64,000 bases of DNA from Piezodorus guildinii (GCA_023052935.1 CM041292.1:26742954-26806953); one strand, 5' to 3'. Counted from the first letter of the stretch, positions 1 to 11,120 are shown. Notes: generated by a model not told the origin, from the sequence alone. Made by a program: numbers and translations.

Positions 1-83
1 ATTTTCTGAAAGGATCATTTGCCACAAGTAATGGCTTTTTTTTTTGTTTTGCTTTTTTGTTTAATGCTTTTGGCAGAGAATTT

Positions 84-200
84 CAAATCCTACGTAAAAT
101 CCACAATGCCTCTTATTTTGTTACTAATAAAATCGTCTACAGAGACTTCAATATCCCATTAGTGTCAGACTTAGCCCAAATTGCTAGACTTATCAAACAC
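84..200 (+). pseudogene. R-A Jockey-like LINE, RT C-terminal scrap
   Basis: Translation gives FQILRKI, ASYFVTNKI and FNIPLVSDLAQ, matching the end of the reverse transcriptase in the R-A copy at 27231-28342. The bases before it (1-80, with a T-rich stretch) recur at 694-760 in front of another R-A scrap, so this piece and its flank are duplicated. It is far too short to function. Confidence 0.75.
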
Positions 201-693
201 ATACACACGTTCTGTGACAGCAGGCCAAGGACCACTTTGGCTTGTAGTGCCAAGAAGAAGAAGATACATATTAAATATTCATTTGAATGCAAAGTGTTAT
301 CTCTGTACACATGATTTAGTCGTCTTCAGCCGAATATAATAGATTATTTACCTGATTAAATACGGATGCAGTACACTCTCAACTTATGTTTCTTTGTTGC
401 GTGATGCTTGACCGTTAAAATATTTGATAAATTCATACTGATTAATAAAAAAATATTTTATAATTATAGTAAAATTATATGCAATTATCTTTTTTTCCTG
501 TTAATTAAGGATTCAATAAATATTTATTCCCATCTGTGATATTACCTACTAAGACAATTATCATATTTTTAATTTATGAATATTAAGCGTTCCCATACTT
601 AGTTGTGATGTGTTTATGTAACCTTCATAACTGTAAATATTGCAAAGCAAGTTCCTTATTCACGCATAAACATGGCAAATATTAACCTGATGT
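201..693. other. AT-rich stretch, nothing recognised
   Basis: No coding signal, terminal repeat or match to the other families in this window was seen. Confidence 0.6.
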
Positions 694-1131
694 AATTTTC
701 TGAAAAGATCATTTGCCACAAGTAATGACTTTCTTTTGTTTAATGCTTTTCAATCATGATCACTAGAGGATTTCAAAGCCCCTTATTTTGTTACTAATAA
801 AATCGTCTATAGAGACCTCAATATCCGATTAGTTGCAGACAGCCCAAATTCGACACACCTTCTTTAATTCCAAATCTCACACAAACCCGCTTGTCCGTAA
901 GCTCTCATCTCCATCTTTTCCTAATAATCCTCCGAGGCAACTGAAAAGACGGTGGCCTCGAGACCTGTTAATAAAATAATCATTACAGTGTTACCTCAAA
1001 GAATGATTGGAGTGCTATCACTGGGTAGCCTCTTCACAAGACTATTCATGCCACATTGTAGCCCTTTTACTTGTAGTATATATTGTACATACAGTTGTAA
1101 AAATCAATAAAAATATATTTAAAAAAAAAAG
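694..1131 (+). mobile_element. R-A Jockey-like LINE 3' end, 5'-truncated
   Basis: From about 780 the frame decays but still reads YFVTNKI, then PRQLKRRWPRDLL, the usual R-A ORF2 terminus near 955-970. An R-A 3' UTR follows (GGAGTGCTATCACTGGGTAG, then ACAGTTGTAAAAATCAATAA) and a short A tail ends near 1131. The leading 60 bases copy positions 1-80. No clear target duplication was found. Confidence 0.75.
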
Positions 1132-1636
1132 AGTTTCACAAACTAGTTCAAATAAAATTACATCTGTACGTATACCTTTAAAAAAAAAATTGAGGAATAA
1201 AAAAAATGTCCCGAAGGAGAAGGTAGGAAGCAAGCCATCATCATTATGTTGCTGAATACAGAATGAGCTTCAACATTAGGCTATTAACCCAAATAACCAT
1301 CACGGCCTTCAAATGTCAACCCACGAGCTAGCAAGTAAACAAGGTCGTATCTCTTTGACTGTAATTGCATTCAGATTTAATGATAACGTTCGTGATAAGA
1401 CAGAAAATCAAGTGGTTTATCAGTTGATAAGCCAAAATGGAGAAGAAAACCGATAAGTAAAACTATAAAAAGCAGCAGTCTGAAACAAAAATCACAATTA
1501 TAAGCTTAGCAAACTTTAAGATTCGAGCAGATACTACAATACTAATATTTGCCTACACGATCCCATCCAATCCAAGCCCAAGCCCCCAAAAATATACTTC
1601 AGGTTCTGCTTAAGGACTGTAGGAAGTAAGGGTCTC
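1132..1636. other. Unassigned AT-rich stretch
   Basis: Short frames here are low in complexity and have no recognisable motif. Nothing else is supported. Confidence 0.5.
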
Positions 1637-1975
1637 ATAAAAGGCATTCTTCTCCTTCTTCCAGAGGCGCGACAGGCCGTGAGGCCCTTGGCCAAGTATC
1701 TTCGTATATGCCAAGTATCGTTTTGTTCAATAGGTCCGAGAATGCGTCTCAGGATCTCACTCTCGAAGCTATCAAGCTTGAGTTTGACAGATTAGTTCAG
1801 CGTCCACGTTTCGCAATATAAGGCATTAATATATTCCTATATTCGTAGCGTGGCTTAAAAGTCTGCTTTTAATAACTTAGATAGAGAAAAATAAGCTTTG
1901 TTCGCAGCTGCTAGTCTGCACCTTATTTCGACTTCCTCTACCATTTTTTCATTTATTCTGTTGCCAGGTATTGAA
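1637..1975 (-). pseudogene. Non-LTR retrotransposon RT C-terminal fragment
   Basis: The minus strand can be read as NRINEKMVEEVEIRCRLAAA, NKAYFSLSKLLKADF and, after a gap, KLDSFESEILRRILGPIEQN. This resembles the region after the RT palm in many arthropod LINEs (ANRAYFGLSKLLKS, then a CETWTL-type motif, then FE.KILRRI.GP). The frame is broken in the middle and the CETW motif is lost. Clade not determined, but it resembles the RTE-like copies at 7616 and 39661. Confidence 0.65.
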
Positions 1976-2160
1976 AGCTTGGAAAAATCTCAAAAGCATA
2001 ATTTCCCAATCTAACTTGTGGAGCTATCTCGTTCTTTTTTATATTGCCATTACATTTAAATTGTCATATAAAATCTTGAATTTTCATTAAATAATAATTT
2101 CTGTTAAATGTTCACAAAAGAAATCATCTCCGATAGCTGAAAACCCAATGAAAAAATATA

Positions 2161-2258
2161 AGCCTGGATAGGCAAAATTAGGACTCCTACTGTTGATAGG
2201 CATCCTCCGATTAGCCACAGCAGCACAAAGTGACGTTAAATGAATAAACAAACAAACT
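2161..2258 (+). mobile_element. SINE2 fragment (3' half)
   Basis: AAGCCTGGATAGGCAAAATT through CGATTAGCCACAGCAGCAC and the ACGTTAAATGAATAAACAAAC tail matches the 3' half of the complete SINE2 at 41326-41611. The tRNA-like head is missing. Confidence 0.75.
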
Positions 2259-2342
2259 AATTAGCTGAAGAAACGATTTAAATTTCTAATTAACTACCAA
2301 AGGCTCATTTACATGACTATAAAAAGGCCTATTATAACAAGG

Positions 2343-2480
2343 TAGTTGAGCATGGGGACTCCAACATACCATCGAATTCCTCTCTTATTCACAACCTACT
2401 TTGTCCATTATAGAGCCTCCCATAATGATCTTAATGTCCTATATGTTGAAGATTTGGACCGAAACAGGGATCAAACTCTA
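2343..2480 (+). pseudogene. Decayed R-A LINE fragment
   Basis: GAGCATGGGGACTCC..CCATCGAATTCCTCTC is a corrupted version of the R-A region coding ELWGSTKPSNSS. CATAATGATCTTAATGTCC follows, corresponding to HNDLNV. Internal deletions and frameshifts are evident. Confidence 0.6.
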
Positions 2481-3128
2481 TACTTAAACTAACCCACCTG
2501 GTTTAAACTCCTCTTCAATTCGCCAAAACCTTCAGAAACTATTTAGATGTTTTATTGAAAAACTACCAATAGGTAGTTTCCATAGATGTGATTGGATGTG
2601 ATTTATTAGTATTTTTTAGTAATTACAGAAGTAAATTAAAATAAAACCAAACAACATCCCTATTTTGGCAAGAATACCAAATGTTATGGAGCAGTTGACT
2701 GCCTAATTTCTCCACAACACTGAGATTCCACGTCTAATTATAAGTCATATACATCGAAAGCTTTTTTTAGAATCATCCCATGAATGAAATAATTTCCTCA
2801 AAGCTATAAATCACAGACTTCTACGAATAGCGTTTTCAGTAGACTAAAGGCGTTTAAAATTAATTTTTATTACTGATAGAAATTTTTTAATATAAATAAT
2901 TAATTTAAAAATGAAAAGTGCATTCGTTCATGAAATATAAGAAAAAACAATTTAAATTAATCAAGCAAATTATCGAATAAATAAAAAAAAAATGAACAGA
3001 ATGGCCAAAAATGAACGTTAAACTTAATATTAAATCTGCTTAAAAACTAAATTTGTTTGTTATGTATACATCTCAGCCGAATCGTGTCTGTTTCGATCAT
3101 CAAGAATTAATCTTTTTTACATGTTTAA
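2481..3128. other. Unassigned AT-rich stretch
   Basis: No repeat-family match or coding signal recognised. Confidence 0.5.
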
Positions 3129-3508
3129 TCTATACTAATATTATAAAAGTGAAGAATCACGAAAAACGGGAAAATTAACCTCGCATTCCAATGATTCCAA
3201 ATGATTTACCTTTTAATTTTAAAATAATTCAATTTTCCGCTTAGTTATCTTTTGCCGTTACAATTAATAAATCACAGGGGGAAAATATTTAAACACGTAG
3301 GAATCGATTAAAGTGAAGACTGCTTTTAACTATATTTCGCATTGTCAAGATCGGGTAGCGGAAAATCAGTATGTTCTTCGGCCACAAGAAAATAAAACTA
3401 AAAATATCATTTACAAAGAAGTACTTTTAAATATATTATTTTAAAAACTTCCTAATAGCGATCATAATAACAGAAATCGACGCAAACGAAGTCGCGGGCA
3501 ACAGCTAG
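3129..3508 (+). mobile_element. Helitron H1, non-autonomous, 380 bp
   Basis: The element begins TCTATACTAATATTATAAAA and ends CGGGCAACAGCTAG, fitting the 5'-TC and CTRR-3' Helitron rule. It lies between A (3128) and T (3509), the canonical A|T target. Inside, CTTTTGCCGTTACAATTAAT reads FAVTINKSQG, then a degraded equivalent of the TFKHVGIDVRQD stretch seen in H2, from the end of the Helitron Pif1-like helicase. It is therefore a deletion derivative that kept a helicase scrap. H2 at 44830-45793 is a relative with the same ends. Confidence 0.85.
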
Positions 3509-3756
3509 TATAGTATAATTCTATGAAGTCGAATTTTTACACTGTTTAAATATAACTCTTAGGACTTGACTATGCAAAATAAATACAAAATTGAAGATCA
3601 TTTTGCCTAGTTTCATAATGTATGAAAAACTACAGGATAAGGGATAAATCACAGGGAAAAAATTATTTACAGAAAAATAAAGTAGTGCAGGCAAAAATAT
3701 AACCTTTTAGGACTTCATAAATCGACTATTGACATAAATTCAATCCAATTATGTTT

Positions 3757-3796
<40 letters not shown>

Positions 3797-4564
3797 AGTC
3801 AATAATCAATTTAATATTTGCACAAGATTTTTTTCAAATTGATCAACTTTCTAATATGAGAATCAGCAATCAACATGGAAAAAAAATTGTTTAGTCAAAA
3901 TTCAGATTTAATTATTTAAAAATAAATTAAAACGATTAAATAATGATGATAAAAAAAACATGGTGGTTATATAAGTCAAATTATTTTCACATAGTATTTT
4001 CAGACTTTTGGCAGAAACATTTAGAACTTTTGGAGATAGTCCATTTTTTTCTCCTTATTGGTATGAAAGAATATTTATCTGGTGAATGGTCCTGGGTATG
4101 ATACTTCCATTAAGATTTCTGCTTGAATGTAAGAAAAATGGAGATGAAATGAAATTTCTCATCACGTTAGCTTGAATGAGTTATATGTATGCAAAGAAAA
4201 CATATATCCGTAATTCTCAGAGCGCTATCACTTAATTACTTAAGAAGAGAAACTCCATGAATCAACGAACTATGGAATTTATTAAATTATGAAAAAGCTA
4301 AAAATCAACGGAATTGTGAGTTCATTCTCCTGAACGACGTGTCTAATCAAATAAAAGCAATTCCAAAAAATTTTAATATCCCCAGAACGTGACATTGTGA
4401 GATTTCTCAACTAACCTATTCATTATATTAATCCATGAAATGCATTATATCATAGAAGAATATGTTTTATGTAAGAATTTATGTCGAAGAACAGATATAC
4501 TCCAGTTATTCGATAGCTAATGGGTTGAGATGTTTAGATATTATATTGAAGATGTTTAAGATAT
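3509..4564. other. Unassigned stretch with a 37-bp A run
   Basis: An uninterrupted A tract lies at about 3758-3794. No LINE or SINE body was recognised upstream of it. The rest is AT-rich without coding signal. Confidence 0.5.
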
Positions 4565-5000
4565 TAATTTTAAAGGTAAAAATAATCAAGAGTCAGTCTC
4601 GTAAAAAATAATTTTGGTTTATTATTTTTAATAATGAACCTTTGTAATAGACAAAAAAAAAATTACCCTCCCCCCTTCAAAATTTGAGGGATTACGTTTA
4701 AAGATACGTAGAACTCGAATAAACGAATTTAAAAAAATCCCTTTTTTCTTATTAATAAATAAACACAAAAATTGGTTCAGAACTCGCTGAGATATTGCGT
4801 TTTGAAATTAACAGTGGTGATTGCCATTTTCTTTTGATTATTTATACCTTTTTCTTTAGCCGATTGCCTATTAAGAGCTATATAAACAGTTATACCCTGA
4901 TATAGTTATTTGGAAATAATGATTCATTGTGTAATAATTTCCAGAGTTTTTCCGGCATTTAAATTTTGTTTTCAAGCTCGAGCCGAAACTTCGGAAAAAA
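4565..5000 (+). repeat. Family C repeat, copy 1
   Basis: Shares TTTTGGTTTATTATTTTTAA, AAAATTACCCTCC, GAGATATTGCGTTTTGAAAT and TATAGTTATTTGGAAATAAT with copies at 8296-8650 and, inverted, at 5436 and 15484. No protein is encoded. The class is unknown. Confidence 0.65.
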
Positions 5001-5435
5001 TTAAAATATCACCCATTTTTATGTGAAAAATACATCATGATATATACTATGGTGAGTAGCTGTGGGTGATAGTTCCCAGGTCTCCCACTATGAGAGTGAC
5101 ACAACTAATGTTATAAGTGAGATTAGTCTTGAAGATAATGGGGGTAGATATAGCAGGGTGCTGTCAAAGGGTCTCGCTAAACTGCGAGGTAGATGAAAGT
5201 AAAATATGAAATTTAACGTAGCTTCAATGTGATCACGGTGATAGTGAATGTCAAACAATTCCACATACTTTCAACGTATTACAATACGTATTCAATAACC
5301 ATATATTTTCTACAAAAATGATGATGTACTTTTGGTAAACCAAGATCTTATCATCATATATCATCTCCTCATTTATCAAATATAAACATGATTACCTACT
5401 CAATACTCGTTATGTTATTAATTTCAAAACATTAA
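5001..5435. other. Unassigned spacer between inverted family C copies
   Basis: Separates family C copies 1 and 2, which face each other. No further feature recognised. Confidence 0.4.
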
Positions 5436-5990
5436 AACGCTGCAATTGATTACACAATGGTTTATTTATTTCCAAATAACTATATTAGGATATAACTGTT
5501 TATAGCTGCTAATCTTATCGAATTTTCTCTATCTTCAATGATAACTGAGTTTTGGTGGAATTAAATTTATGGAATTATAATTTTTTACTCGAATATATAG
5601 ATCAACTTTTTTTTCTTCTGTTTATCGCGCTTTGCTGAATCTGTAAACATACATAGTTTTCTCTGTCCTCAATCACTGTCTTGGTTAAAAAACAATGATT
5701 AACTTTTATCTTTGTAAATAACGGAGTTACAAGCGTATAAACAGACAAGATTTAATTTTTTTTCCTTTTACGTTTTTTTTATTGTTTATCGCACTTTACT
5801 GATTCTAAAACTCGTTTTTAAAATAATTATTCGCGGTTTCTTGCTTTTAAAAACTCTAATAAATTTTGTCTCTATCTTAAAAAATAAACGAGTTATTAAA
5901 TTAAATCACTTTTAATCGGCCGCCATTTTAAAAATAACTATCTGATATCAATGTCTATAGGTTAGGATCATCGTTGCATGCCCTAGTATT
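5436..5990 (-). repeat. Family C repeat, copy 2 (long form)
   Basis: Begins with the reverse complement of the end of copy 1, then has several diverged sub-repeats of about 110-120 bp, each containing a TTTATCGCGCTTTACTGATT-like core. It ends with ATCAATGTCTATAGGTTAGG. The whole matches 15484-16200 in the same order. Confidence 0.65.
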
Positions 5991-6013
5991 TTTGTGTGTA
6001 ATAAAAAAAAAAA

Positions 6014-6904
6014 TCTGGGGCGGGCAACAAACGACTTTCACTTACTTCCGTTTTTAAAATCGATTAAAGAATTTTCAAGTACAGTAAGAGATAAAAATGA
6101 GTGAAACCATTAAAGAATTAATTAAATGGAATTTCTATAGAAACATGTGTTTTATTAAAAAATCTATTATATTATTATCTAAAATAATCAGATAGTTTTG
6201 TCGGCTTTTCATCACTATCTATTAACTTTTAAACCTTGTGTATAAGACACACGGAATATTTTTTCTAAAATCTTTAGCTTTCCAACGGTACATCATACAC
6301 GTATATTACTGCTCTTCTGTTCTAAAACAAAAAAATGCATTAAACAAATATTTTTTCAGTTTTCTCCTTTAGTTGTTTTTTAAAATTCACACACCTTACA
6401 TATTTAGCTGTTATTTATTAATCCTAACAAGATAATATGGATATTTTTATAGAATCTACAAAATTAAAGGTACTTTAGAAGAAGAAAATTTAAAATATCA
6501 TCATTTAAGCCCTGTCAGACTATTTTAATCAGAATGAAACCTACACGACGTTACATCCTATTAAATCTTACATCGATATAGCAAGTTTAATCAAAATCGT
6601 CGGAACCGTTTTCGAGAAAATCGAAAAAAGGTGCAAAATGCATGGTATAAACTGGTTCCTCTGGGAAGCTCATTTTGATGAAAAAAGTTTTGTATCGTTT
6701 CGGGCCTATATTTGTCTTAAATATGAAATTTCAGTTTCATAGGACTTATCGTTTCCGCCCGGGAGTTACCACACACAGACCTTTTTGCGGTACTTGGTTA
6801 TTTGGTCTCAGGAGAACCTAAAACGTGTATTTCCGTTGGAAATTGGAATTCGAAAATTTTCACGATCGCTATACTTTCCCTTACAATATATAGTAAGTGA
6901 AAGG
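6014..6904 (+). mobile_element. HINE-like element A1, complete
   Basis: Runs from TCTGGGGCGGGCAACAAACG to the terminal stem-loop CTTACAATATATAGTAAG plus TGAAAG. The subterminal ACTTTCACTTAC near the 5' end is inverted at the 3' end. The core carries the family marks: TTTAGCTTTCCAACGGTA, TTTAAGCCCTGTCAGACTAT, AACCGTTTTCGAGAAAATCG, a short CA stretch and AATTCGAAAATTTTCACGAT. The 68-aa frame at 6785-6991 runs across its 3' end and is not a gene. It is preceded by an A run. Confidence 0.8.
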
Positions 6905-7414
6905 AATAACAAACCAAAAGGGGTCAACTTCCTAAAATGTTGTTATCAGGCCAAATGGATTACTGACAAGTTGAAAATGACTAAAGTCTGAGCCGTTGTT
7001 AGAAGCTTATAGCTAATAATTTTAGAAATCATAAATATAACATCAATGTCATAGGCTACACTTACAGACTCGCTAATGTCTCAAGACAGCTCCTCACATA
7101 TGCTCAACTTATAGTAGTAGTGTCACTTGAAACTTACCTGAAACAATAATTTAAACAATTAGTAAGGGAAGGATAATCAATAATAAATAAATAATAGAAT
7201 ATCAAATTAACATGACAGTATATTATAAGAAAGTAATGGTTAGAATGCTAAAGCAATAACATCTATGATAAACAAAGATAAGAAAAAAAATAATACAGAT
7301 CCGAATAAAATTATTACGTTCAGACACTACTATTGTTACTAAAGAATATTAAGTATTTCCAGAGACTTATTTAATAATAAGTATATTTATTAATATATAT
7401 ATTTTTTAAATAAT
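6905..7414. other. Unassigned AT-rich stretch
   Basis: No family match was seen between the HINE-like copy and the R-B 3' UTR remnant. Confidence 0.5.
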
Positions 7415-7612
7415 TATTTGTTGAGATATATATCACACTCAGTTTCAAAATGAACAATAGTAGCAGTGATATAAGACCACATTCATAAAATATATACAGT
7501 ATATAATAAATGATAAAGTCAAATTACATAAAATAGAAAATAAATAAATTCATATGTGTATATATATATACAATAAAATAATAATAAAAAAAAAAAAAAA
7601 TAAAAACAACAA
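7415..7612 (-). mobile_element. R-B LINE 3' UTR remnant
   Basis: The reverse complement contains TTTGACTTTATCATTTATTA, ACTGTATATATTTTATGAAT and a terminal GATATATATCTCAACAAATA. It matches 35073-35230 and resembles the 3' UTRs at 44440-44550 and 52960-53070. No coding part is left. Confidence 0.6.
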
Positions 7613-7615
7613 CCT

Positions 7616-8290
7616 AATAATAATAATAGGCTTACGGAACCCGAAGGTTCGATGCCGATAAAACCATATTCCACCTACAGAGACTCGTCCAATGTTCACC
7701 GTTCAACCCCAAGCCTCCGAGATCAGCCTTAACGCAATCCTCCCATCGACGCTTCGGCCTACCTTTCGGACGCCTACCAGTCGTATCAGCGAAGACCAAC
7801 TTTCTCGGAATCCGTTCCTCACCGGGCCCAACAACTTTACGGAGCCCATTTGAGTCTCAGCGATGCTATGAACTCAATTATAATCACAGGATACAAGTTC
7901 CGCAATTCCGCGTTGTGCAACCTTCTGAACTACCCAGTGGCCTCATCTCTCTTCGGAAAAAATATTTTACTCAGTCCCTTATTTTCGAAAACCTTAAGCC
8001 GTTGTTCATCCTTCAAGGTAAGCGGCGACGTTTTACATCCGTAAAAAACCGTCGGAAGAATAATAGTTTTTTATATTCTAACACCTTGATTAATTCACTC
8101 GTGATGTTATCATTTCCTGCAGCTTTATAACGTTTTAATTTTCCTATGGCCATTTCGACTTCCTCTTACTCGGTGCGTCTATCCATGGTTCAGCGCTCTG
8201 ATATTCAGAGTGAGGAGATTGATTATTATTTTCCGTATGTAGAATGCCGTCAAAGTGTTGTTTAAATTTATTTAATATCTCAGTCGAATC
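7616..8290 (-). pseudogene. RTE-like LINE fragment with internal deletion
   Basis: Minus-strand translation from 8290 gives KLKRYKAAGNDNITSELIKV (an RT fingers motif), then jumps directly to the region after the palm: LKDEQRLKVFENK, FPKRDEATG, FRRLHNAELRNLYPV. It ends near GGTTCCGTAAGCCTATTATT with a TAA/TTA microsatellite, a tail type common in RTE-group LINEs. The catalytic palm is absent. A second copy with the same C-terminus is at 39661-40116. Confidence 0.75.
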
Positions 8291-8295
8291 CAACA

Positions 8296-8650
8296 ACCTG
8301 ATAGTTTAAAAAAATATATTTCTGTCAATCTTCATTATTGTTTTGGGTTTATTTTTTTTTCAATAATAAGCCTATGTAATTCATAAAAAACTAGAAACAA
8401 AAATTACCCTCCTCTCAAAATTTGAGATCTTGCGTTTCTAGATAGGTAGAACACGAAAACTAGTAAAAAAAAAATCCGAATAGTAGAAATGTTATGTTTT
8501 GGAACAACCAGTGGTGATAGGCCATTTTCCTTTGATTATTTCGCTTTTCATATTAGTTAATTGCATTTAAAAAGTTATGATATCAACTGCTTTATCCTAC
8601 AAATAGTTCCTTGGAAATAATAAACCATTGTGTACGGATTTGCGGCGTTT
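8296..8650 (+). repeat. Family C repeat, copy 3
   Basis: TTGTTTTGGGTTTATTTTTT, AAATTACCCTCCTCTCAAAA, GGTGATAGGCCATTTTCC and TAGTTCCTTGGAAATAATAA follow the order in copy 1 (4565-5000). Ends near CATTGTGTACGGATTTGC. Confidence 0.6.
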
Positions 8651-8757
8651 TTACTCTTTGACTGTCTTCTTTTTCAAATTGATCAAATCAATCACTGTAA
8701 TAGCAAATAATGCGAATAGACTATAAGGAAAGGAGCATAGTAGTCAAGTTGTAAATT

Positions 8758-8965
8758 TGTTCGTTTATTCATTCAGCTTTATGCTACTGTGGCTAATCGG
8801 ACGATTAGCTATTTACTACAGTGGGAGTCATAAAATTTACCTATTAAGGTTTAATTAGGGATAGAGATCTTTAACGTGTACCTTCAAACTGGCTCGGGAA
8901 CACCATTTTACGTCCTATTTGAAGAACGGCTAACTAAGGATCTTTTATTCCCTTTAAAAAATCCA
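8758..8965 (-). mobile_element. SINE2, partial
   Basis: Plus-strand text GCTTTATGCTACTGTGGCTA, ATCGGACGATTAG, AGTGGGAGTC and GGATAGAGATCTTTAACG is the reverse of SINE2 (compare 41326-41611). The tRNA-like head is lost on the right side. Confidence 0.75.
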
Positions 8966-9189
8966 AGACTATCTGTAAGATTAGAACAATTGAAACGTTG
9001 AGTTCCAAAAGGTACTTTAGTTTTTGGAGTTTCCAAAAATATCCACTTTAGAAAATTTTACAGGAAACGCAAAAATCTGTCATTTATTTATTACTGGACC
9101 AATTTAATTTATAAATATCTAAATTTTTTTTTTTACTTTACTAAGAACTTATTTCCCCAAATTATTACACTTCTTACAATATAATATGG

Positions 9190-9300
9190 ATATAGGACTT
9201 TTTGGAATGAAACGTGGATATAGTATCTTTGGAATGAAACGTGGATATAGTACTTTTGGAACAAATTAAAGGGATATAGTACTTCTTGGAAGAATATAAC
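9190..9300 (+). repeat. Short imperfect tandem repeat (family D)
   Basis: A unit of about 26-32 bp, GGATATAGTACTTTTGGAA plus ATGAAACGT, is repeated about four times with small changes. The unit recurs at 10590-10765 and once or twice near 57790-57845. Confidence 0.7.
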
Positions 9301-9499
9301 GCGCGATAACAGTCATCATAACCTTCCTCATACTCACAAATAACGTCTTTATAATGTTAAGTACTAAGTTATGTATATTTCCCTTTTATCACTCTGAGAA
9401 ATATCTTTCCTTGTTGTTGTCTATTCTTCATAAAGAAATCGAATATTCAAAGGACCTTTTATTTATTTTTGGCACTATAATAAGAAAGTATGTAATTAT

Positions 9500-10086
9500 T
9501 AATTTTTTTTTATTTATTCAAAGAAATTTACAACTGTATTTATTAAATACAACAAGTAAATGGGACAGATTTGAGATTAAGACACATGATTGTCCTGTGA
9601 AGAAACTACCCATTGGTAGAACTCCAATGACCGATTTATGGTAAGAGATCTCTTGGCCATCTTCTTTTAAGTCGCCTCTGTAGATTGTCAGGAATAGATG
9701 TTGAGGAAGGTCACGGATAAGCGGGTTTGAGTGGGCAGGAAGTTTTGAATGGAAGGATGTATATCTGGATCGGGCCAAGTCTTCAACTAATGGGATATTT
9801 AGGTTTTATGGATAATTTTGTTTGCAACAAAGTATGGAGCATTAAGGATTTTTCGAAGGATCTTGGATTGCAGGGATTGGATGCGAGAGGAATTTGATGG
9901 TTTAGTGGACCCCCATAATTCAATGCCGTAGGTCCAAATAGGCCTTATAATGGTTATATAACTGAGTTTTTTGTAGGAAATAGATAATTTTGAGCGTTTG
10001 TCGAGTAAGTGTTGTAGTAATCGGTATCTACGAGCAGTTTCCCGTCGTTTCAGTCTAGGATGAGGGTTCCATGTGAGGCGTTTGTC
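9500..10086 (-). mobile_element. R-A Jockey-like LINE, 5'-truncated, with 12-bp TSD
   Basis: GTATGTAATTAT lies at both 9488-9499 and 10087-10098, so the ends are exact. The T run at the left is the A tail of a minus-strand insertion. Reading the minus strand gives KRLTWNPHPRLKRRETARRY, YGIELWGSTKPSNSS, SKILRKILNAPYFV and a 3' UTR with TACAGTTGTAAATTT. Two small frameshifts split the frame. This is the RT thumb end only. Confidence 0.9.
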
Positions 10087-10098
10087 GTATGTAATTAT

Positions 10099-10919
10099 GA
10101 AATTTATTTTGAACTTTTACTTATTCATTCTGTGAATTTAACAAATGTATTTATATTATTAACTACGAGTAAACAATATTTAACTATAAAGAATGATAAA
10201 TAAATAATTTTTATTTCGGTTTTTTACGTTAAAAAAAATCTATTAGGTTAGATCAGGCACGGGTTGTTTTCTTATCATATTTATTAAGGTCAGAGAATTT
10301 TAATTACAAACATTTTCTGGATAAAATAACATTATTCTATTAAATTGTGAGTTTCTTAAGATTTTTATATCAAATTTATGTAGCTGCAAGATGAAATACT
10401 ATGAAAAAATTTAATTTAATTGTGAACCTACGAGAACCGAAGCGAGGCTATTAAATTGTTAAAAACATCCTAAAAACTGATTATTAGGTTAAAACTATTG
10501 ACCAAAATAATAGCGGTGACTCAAGACGTACTTAATGAATCAATAAAAATGCACAAAATGAAGAAAACAATAAATTAATGGTGATGTATTAAGGGGTTAT
10601 GTGCTTCTGCCGTATAGTAGGAGATGTAGTATCTTTTGGAAGGAAATGAAAGGAAAGGTTATATCTGTTTAAAAAGGATATAGTAAGTTTTGGAAGGATA
10701 TGTTTATAGTACCTGTTGGAATGAAACGAAATGTGGATTTAGTACCTTTTGGAATGAAATGCAATTTTCAAATACGTTTTTTAAGGATTTCTATGTTTTT
10801 TAGATAACATCTGATGACGGATTTAGATAAAACTACACCATTAGAATACAAATATGTCAAAATATTTATTCAAAAAAAAATTTCCTTTAGTATCTTATGG
10901 AAATCAACTTCTCAACTGA
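10099..10919. other. Mostly unassigned; family D repeats at 10590-10765
   Basis: AT-rich. Near 10590-10765 the GGATATAGTA..TTTTGGAA..GGAATGAAACG unit of family D (9190-9300) appears again, more degraded. Nothing else recognised. Confidence 0.5.
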
Positions 10920-10969
10920 CCTTGGACATAGAAGGCTGTTATGATTGCAACTATGCCACAGGTGACCAC
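10920..10969 (-). mobile_element. SINE2 head fragment
   Basis: CTTGGACATAGAAGGCTGTT through CCACAGGTGACCAC is the reverse of the SINE2 tRNA-like head. Only this piece remains. Confidence 0.55.
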
Positions 10970-10989
10970 CGAAACAAGAGCATTCTACG

Positions 10990-11120
10990 GTAGTGAGACC
11001 CTCCTGGGGAACATTCAGCCTCTTTAAAAAAATTGGGGAAAACCTGGCGAATGTCAACTCGGCCTAATCACCTCCGTGCATGATCTTCGGCCTAGTTACA
11101 ATACGAATCTCAGTTTTACT
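10990..11120 (+). mobile_element. SINE1 fragment
   Basis: GAGACCCTCCTGGGGAACAT, CAGCCTCTTTAAAAAAATTG, GGAAAACCTGGCG and CGGCCTAGTTACAATACGAA match the body of SINE1 (26834-27152). Head and tail are missing. A shard of a HINE-like 5' end, inverted, follows at about 11124-11157. Confidence 0.65.

Noticed and set aside
3758..3794. Long A tract as a LINE or SINE tail
   Set aside because: No LINE or SINE body could be recognised upstream and no target duplication was found around it.
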